Source of the DNA: Steromphala cineraria
Lineage: Eukaryota > Mollusca > Gastropoda > Trochida > Trochidae
Assembly: GCA_916613615.1 (NCBI GenBank)
Contig: OU744730.1
Location: 3,100,001 to 3,164,000 of the forward strand
Direction of reading: 5' to 3'
Length of the DNA: 64,000 nucleotides
In this document: positions 41,101 to 47,100 of the stretch, piece after piece
Layout: every line of letters begins with the position of its first letter
Numbering within the stretch: position 1 is the stretch's first letter
Notes under the pieces: generated by a model
What the model saw: the letters and a program-made list of their open reading frames with translations, nothing else
Told to the model about the DNA's origin: nothing
Databases searched by the model: none
Program-made: the position numbers and the translations under genes

Positions 41101-44100
41101 ATTTTCTTTAAGTCGCAACTTTTTTATTTATGATTGTTTTTGAAAGATGTTTGCAATTTTAGAACCAGCTGATGGTAAACTTGATATCATATAATAAAAA
41201 TATTAAATAATAGTCAAATTCTGAATATCAGGAGGAATTTAATTTCAATATTCTGATTTTATATTCATCTTTTTTCCCCCTAATACGTTAAATTTATTAT
41301 TTATGATTTCAACGATTTTATGAAAACTTCAGACACGAAAGATTACAATATATCACATTTATATATAATAAAATATTGGGGGGTCACTGAATTAATTATT
41401 CCTCTATGACGTTTTGAAATTTGATAACAGCGTCAAAATAGACCCGAATTTCGGCCTTTGGCAAGACTTTGCATCACGGTTCGGGGAAATCCCAGCTTGG
41501 ATTTTCAGATCTATTAATTTGCACCATGATCATGTGTTCAACGTCTTAATCTATAGTACATAAAAATAACTAAAACAGGATAATCAATGCTAAAATTCTA
41601 AGACTGACCGACATGCTAAAACAACAGGTTCAATGTGTTTGCCATTTCTGCCGACCCGCACCCTCCAGCACTAGTGCCAGCAGCGGATATTCGATCACAT
41701 TACGGGTCACGGCGCTCTAGGCTTCATCGCGATTTTATCAGGCCGAATAATTTGGGAAGAAGTGAATAATAAACCAAAACCTACTTATTGGAAAGAAATG
41801 ATTTCAGATTTCAGGATATATAGAACATGATGTAGTTAGAAAGTTTGACTGAATAAACTGCCTTCGGATAACTTGATGCGATCGCTTCCGGGTGCTGTCG
41901 AGTGAGTCGCTTCATTGGTGACCAATTGAAGTGGAGTAAAATCCCCATCAAAGAACACAAATGTGTATACCTTATATTTTTGTCTTATTCTTATTTTATT
42001 TTGTTTGTTGTACCAAAAAAATTCCCATAAGCTTTCTTGATATTACTCCAGAGCTACTGGTAAAATTGAAGATATTTCCATTTAATATTGATATGACCAA
42101 CCCCGCTAGCTATTATTTAGAAATCTAGGAAATGAAGCCTACTATGAACAGGGAGAAATTGAAAATATTATCTCTTAATTGTAGAAGTTTGAATAACGCT
42201 TTCAAAAGGAAACAAGTTTTCAGATTTTTAAGGCGAAAAAAAGCTAATATATTTTGCTTACAAGATGTTCACTTCACAATTGAGCAGGAACAGCTGATAA
42301 AGCAGCAATGGGGATACAAAGAGTGTTATTTTAGTCACTTTAAGAGTAATGCCAGAGGTACTGCTATTCTTTTCAGTAATAACTTTGAATTTAAAGTTAT
42401 AAATCAACATATCGACAAAGAAAATGGTAACTATATTTTAATAAATGTGAGGATAAATGAAATTGAATACACCATACTTAATATATATATGGACCAAATC
42501 AGGATAGCCCAGACTTTATCACAAATATTAAGGATATGCTTGAGCTTCAAGAAAATAGCAGATACATAATCTCTGGAGATTGGAATATTGTATTAGACAG
42601 TAATCTAGATGCTTACAACTATAAGCATATTAATAACCCAAAAGTAAGGCAAGAATTACTTGATATTATAGATCTACTAGATCTAAAAGATCCATGGGGA
42701 GAATCAAACCCATACGAAAAACGTTTTACTTGGAGACAACAAACCCCACTTAAACAATCTAGGCTAGACTTCTTTCTAGTTTCGCATAACCTTTTGAACT
42801 CTGTAATACAAACTGATATATCCCAAAGCATCAATTCTGATCATTCAATCATTTCTCTAACAATATCCCTTGGTGATACACCAAGGGGAAAAGGCTTTTG
42901 GAAATTTAACAATTCCTTACTTTATGATGAAAAATATGTGGAACAAGTGAAACTTACAATAAAAAATACTTTACATCAATATGAGGTTAAGGATGATGAA
43001 AGCAAAAAAGAAGAAATAAAATATGTTATCAACGACCAACTATTGTTGGAAATGCTATTACTTAAAATAAGAGGCATGACTATTTACTATTCATCAACAA
43101 AGAAAAAAATAGCCTTAAACAGAGAAAAAGACCTGGAAAATAGATTATGTGATTTGGAAAATAAGCTTGATAGGGAATCAGATTGTAAAAAAGAAGAATT
43201 ATTGAAAGTTGTCAATGAAACGAAGCATGAATTGGAGGAATTAGCTAGACAAAAGACGAAAGGTTTATACATCAGATCCAAAGCTAAGTGGATTGAACAA
43301 GGGAAAAACCTACAAAATATTTTTTACAACTAGAGAGCAGAAATTTCTTAAATAAATCAATTATGGAATTTGAAAAAAAAGATGGCTCTGTGGTAAAAGA
43401 TCAAACAGAGATACTTGAAGAGACAAACATATTTTACAAAAGGCTCTATTCTAGTGAAGAATGTACACAAATAGATCTAGAGGAATTATTCTTAGAAGAT
43501 GAAATACCAAAACTGACAGAGGCGGCAGCTTCATCATTTCAAGGAAAACTTACTTATGAGGAAACACTTTTTGCTCTAAAGAAAATGAAAAATGAGAAAA
43601 GTCCAGGACCAGATGGCTTTTCGACTGAATTTCTTAATTTTTAGCTCATCAGGTCTGAAAGACCCGATGGGCTTATGGCATGGCTTGGCGTCCCGCGTCC
43701 GTCCCTCCATCCGTCCATCCGTAAACTTTTCACATTTTCGACTTCTTCTCCAGAACCAATGACTCTAGATATCTGAAATTAGATATGCAGACTCCTTGGC
43801 CAATGGGGATTCTAAATTGTAAATTTCATGACCCCATCACCCTAAATGGGGTCACAGGGGTCAAAACTTTAAAAACCTATTTTCATCTTCTTCTCAAGTT
43901 CCAAAAGGTCTAGAGAGCTGAAAAGTTGTGAGTAGACTCCTTGGCCAATGAGGATTCTAAATTGTAGACTTTGTGACCCCATGACCCCAAATGGGGTCAC
44001 AGGGGTCAAAACTATAAAAACCTATTTCAATCTTCTTCTCCAGTTCCAAAAGGTCTAGAGAGCTGAAAAGTTGTGTGTAGACTCCTTGACCAATGGGGAT

Positions 44101-47100
44101 TATGAATTATAGATTAAAGGAAACTTATACAATAACTACAGTTTCGTGAGCCCAAGGCCCCAAATGGCGTCACAGGGGTCAAAACCTTAAAAACCTATTT
44201 TCATCTTCTTCTCCAGTTCCAAAAGTAGACTCCTTGGCCAATGAGAATTCTAAATTTTAGGTTTGGTGACCCCTTGACCCCAAATGGGGCCAAAGGGATC
44301 AAAACCTTAAAAAACCCTATTTCCATTAAATAGTCTGATGAGCTACAGAGCCCATGGCTCTATTTTTTTTGGAATGATTTGAATAGATTCCTCATAAATT
44401 CTCTGAATTATGCATATGAAAACGGTACTTTATCTATAACACAAAAACAAGGTCTCATTACATGTTTGCCAAAAGGTAACAAGAGTCATCAGAAGATGAC
44501 ATATCCCACCGGTTCCACATGATCGTAAGATGTAAACCTTTGAAAGATAATTGTAAATTTTTCAAGCAAGGTTCATAATAGATTAGTATAAGCTAATATA
44601 TATGAAACCTTTCATGAACAGAGTCCAAATAAGAGCCGTTTCCATGGAAATAATAAAAAATAAAATTTTCAGAAATGTGAAAATATCAAAAGGCGTCACT
44701 TCAGTAGGTGGGCAATACACATGTAAAGTTTAAGAAAGATATGTGGACCGGTTTTATATATATGAAACGAAACCTTTCATGAACAGAGTCCAAATAAGAG
44801 CCGTTTCCATGGAAATAAAAAAAAAATATTTTTTTTCAGAAATGTGAAAATATCAAAAGGCACCATTTCAGTAGGTGGGCAATACACATGTAAAGTTTCA
44901 GAAAGATATGTGGACCAGTTTTTGAGTTCTGTTCCGGAAACGAAACCTTTCATGAACAGAGTCCAAATCAGAGCCGTTTCCATGGAAATAATAAAAAATA
45001 ATTTTTTCAGAAATGTGAAAATATCAAAAGGCGTCACTTCAGTAGGTGGGCAATACACATGTAAAGTTTAAGAAAGATATGTGGACCGGTTTTATATATA
45101 TGAAACGAAACCTTTCATGAACAGAGTCCAAATAAGAGCCGTTTCCATGGAAATAATAAAAAATGAAATTTTCAGAAATGTGAAAATATCAAAAGGCACC
45201 ACTTCAGTAGGTGGGCAATACACATGTAAAGTTTCTAGAAAGATATGTGGACCGGTTTTTGAGTTCTGTTCCGGAAACGAAACCTTTCATGAACAGAGTC
45301 CAAATAAGAGCCGTTTCCATGGAAATAATAAAAAATAAAATTTTCAGAAATGTGAAAATATCAAAAGGCACCACTTCAGTAGGTGGGCAATACACATGTA
45401 AAGTTTCAGAAAGATATGTGGACCGGTTTTTGAGTTCTGCTCCGGAAACGAAATGATTACAGACGGACGGACGGACATACAGACAGAAAGGGTGATGACT
45501 ATATCCCACGGTATTACATACCGGTGGGATAATAAAAGTAAAAGAACTGGAGACTGATATCTTTACTTAATACTTCATATAAATTAGCTTCAGCAGTGAT
45601 AGTAAATAGAATGAAGGCTGTACTTCCAGATATCATAAATGAGGACCAAATAGGATTTGTCCCTGGAAGATATATAGGGGAAGTTACTAGGCAAATATAT
45701 GATATTATGGAACATACAGAAGCATATCAAATTCCAGGCCTACTACTGCTTATTGATTTTGAAAAGGCTTTCGATTCAGTTGATAGAAAATTTATGCAAA
45801 ATGTGTTAAATTTCTTAAATTTTGGACCAAGTTTACAACACTGGATACATATCTTACTAAATGATATTGAATCAAGTGTATTAGTAAATGGATTTGCAAC
45901 AGACTTCTTTAAGGTAGCCAGGGGATGTCGCCAGGGAGACCCAGTATCGCCATATATTTTTATCCTTTGTGCTGAAGTGCTAGCTCTGTTGATCAGAAGA
46001 AATAAAAAAATCCCAGGAATAAAGATTGGTAATATTCAAAGTCTTCTTTCACAATTAGCAGATGATACCACAGTGACGTTAGACGGAACTGAAGCAAGCC
46101 TATATGCAACGCTTAACACATAAGCTTTTTTTGCTAGGTTTTCGGGGTTAAAAATCAACGCAGATAAAACCAGACTGATTTGGATAGGATCCAAGAAGAG
46201 AACTAGGTATAAGATGTGCAAGGAATGGAATTTGGACTTGACACAATCAAATTCAAATTATTGGGAATTGAATTCGATGTTGAGTTAAATGATATGATAG
46301 ACCATAACTACAAAGATAAACTTGATAAAATATATAAGGAAATGAACCTTTGGTCTTTGAGATATATGACACCAATGGGTAGAAATGTCATTTTGAAATC
46401 TTTGCTTTTACCAAAATTAAACCATCTCTTTTCGGCAATTCCTAGCCCTCCTGATGATATCATAGACAAATTTCAAAAGAAATGTTTTCATTTTGTTTGG
46501 CAAGGCAGAAAAGACAAGGTTTAGCGTGAAATAATGCACCTCAAGCCGAAAGATGGAGGGATCAGTGGACCTAATATCAAAAACACTATAAATGCCCAAA
46601 AGCTTATGTGGATCAAACGATTGATGACTGGAAATCTAATATATATATATATTGCAAATGAAGTCCTAAATAATCCAAATAAATTATTTTTGGCAGATGC
46701 AGAATATATCTTTAGCAATATCCTTCCACAGGTTACAAACCAATTCTGGAGAGGTGTATTAACCGCATGGTGTCAATATTTAAAGGTATGCTATACAGAT
46801 GTGAGGGCAATTTCTGATATTCTGTGCCAATCACAATGGTTTAATAATAACATCAGGATTGATGAAACTTTCATATACCATGAAAATATGGCTAAAAATG
46901 GTATCAACTTTGTCTGCAATATGATTGATCAGAATGGAAATTTTCTAGGAAAAGCAGAGGTTGAGAAAAAATATGGAATTGACAATATTAACTTTTTATA
47001 CCTTGAAGGAATTAAACGTGCAATTATAGCATATTGTAAGGCACAAAATGTGGCGGTAATAGGTAGAACTTTCTATCAAGTACATTACCCAATATTACCG

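Larger units (their letters stand above)
43363..46124 (+). pseudogene. LINE reverse transcriptase domain, split by two insertions
   Basis: Segment 43310-43642 reads 'KYFLQLESRNFLNKS' to 'KSPGPDGFSTEFLN'. After insertion 1 it resumes at 44363-44483 with 'FFWNDLNRFLINSLNYAYE' and 'QGLITCLPKGNK'. After insertion 2 it resumes at about 45533 with 'NWRLISLLNTSYKLAS', 'DQIGFVPGRYIGE', motif A 'LLIDFEKAFDSVDR', 'GCRQGDPVSPYIFILC' and catalytic box 'LADDTT'. Catalytic Asp residues are intact, but the gene is no longer contiguous. The order and motifs support L1/Tx1 affinity. Confidence 0.9.
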
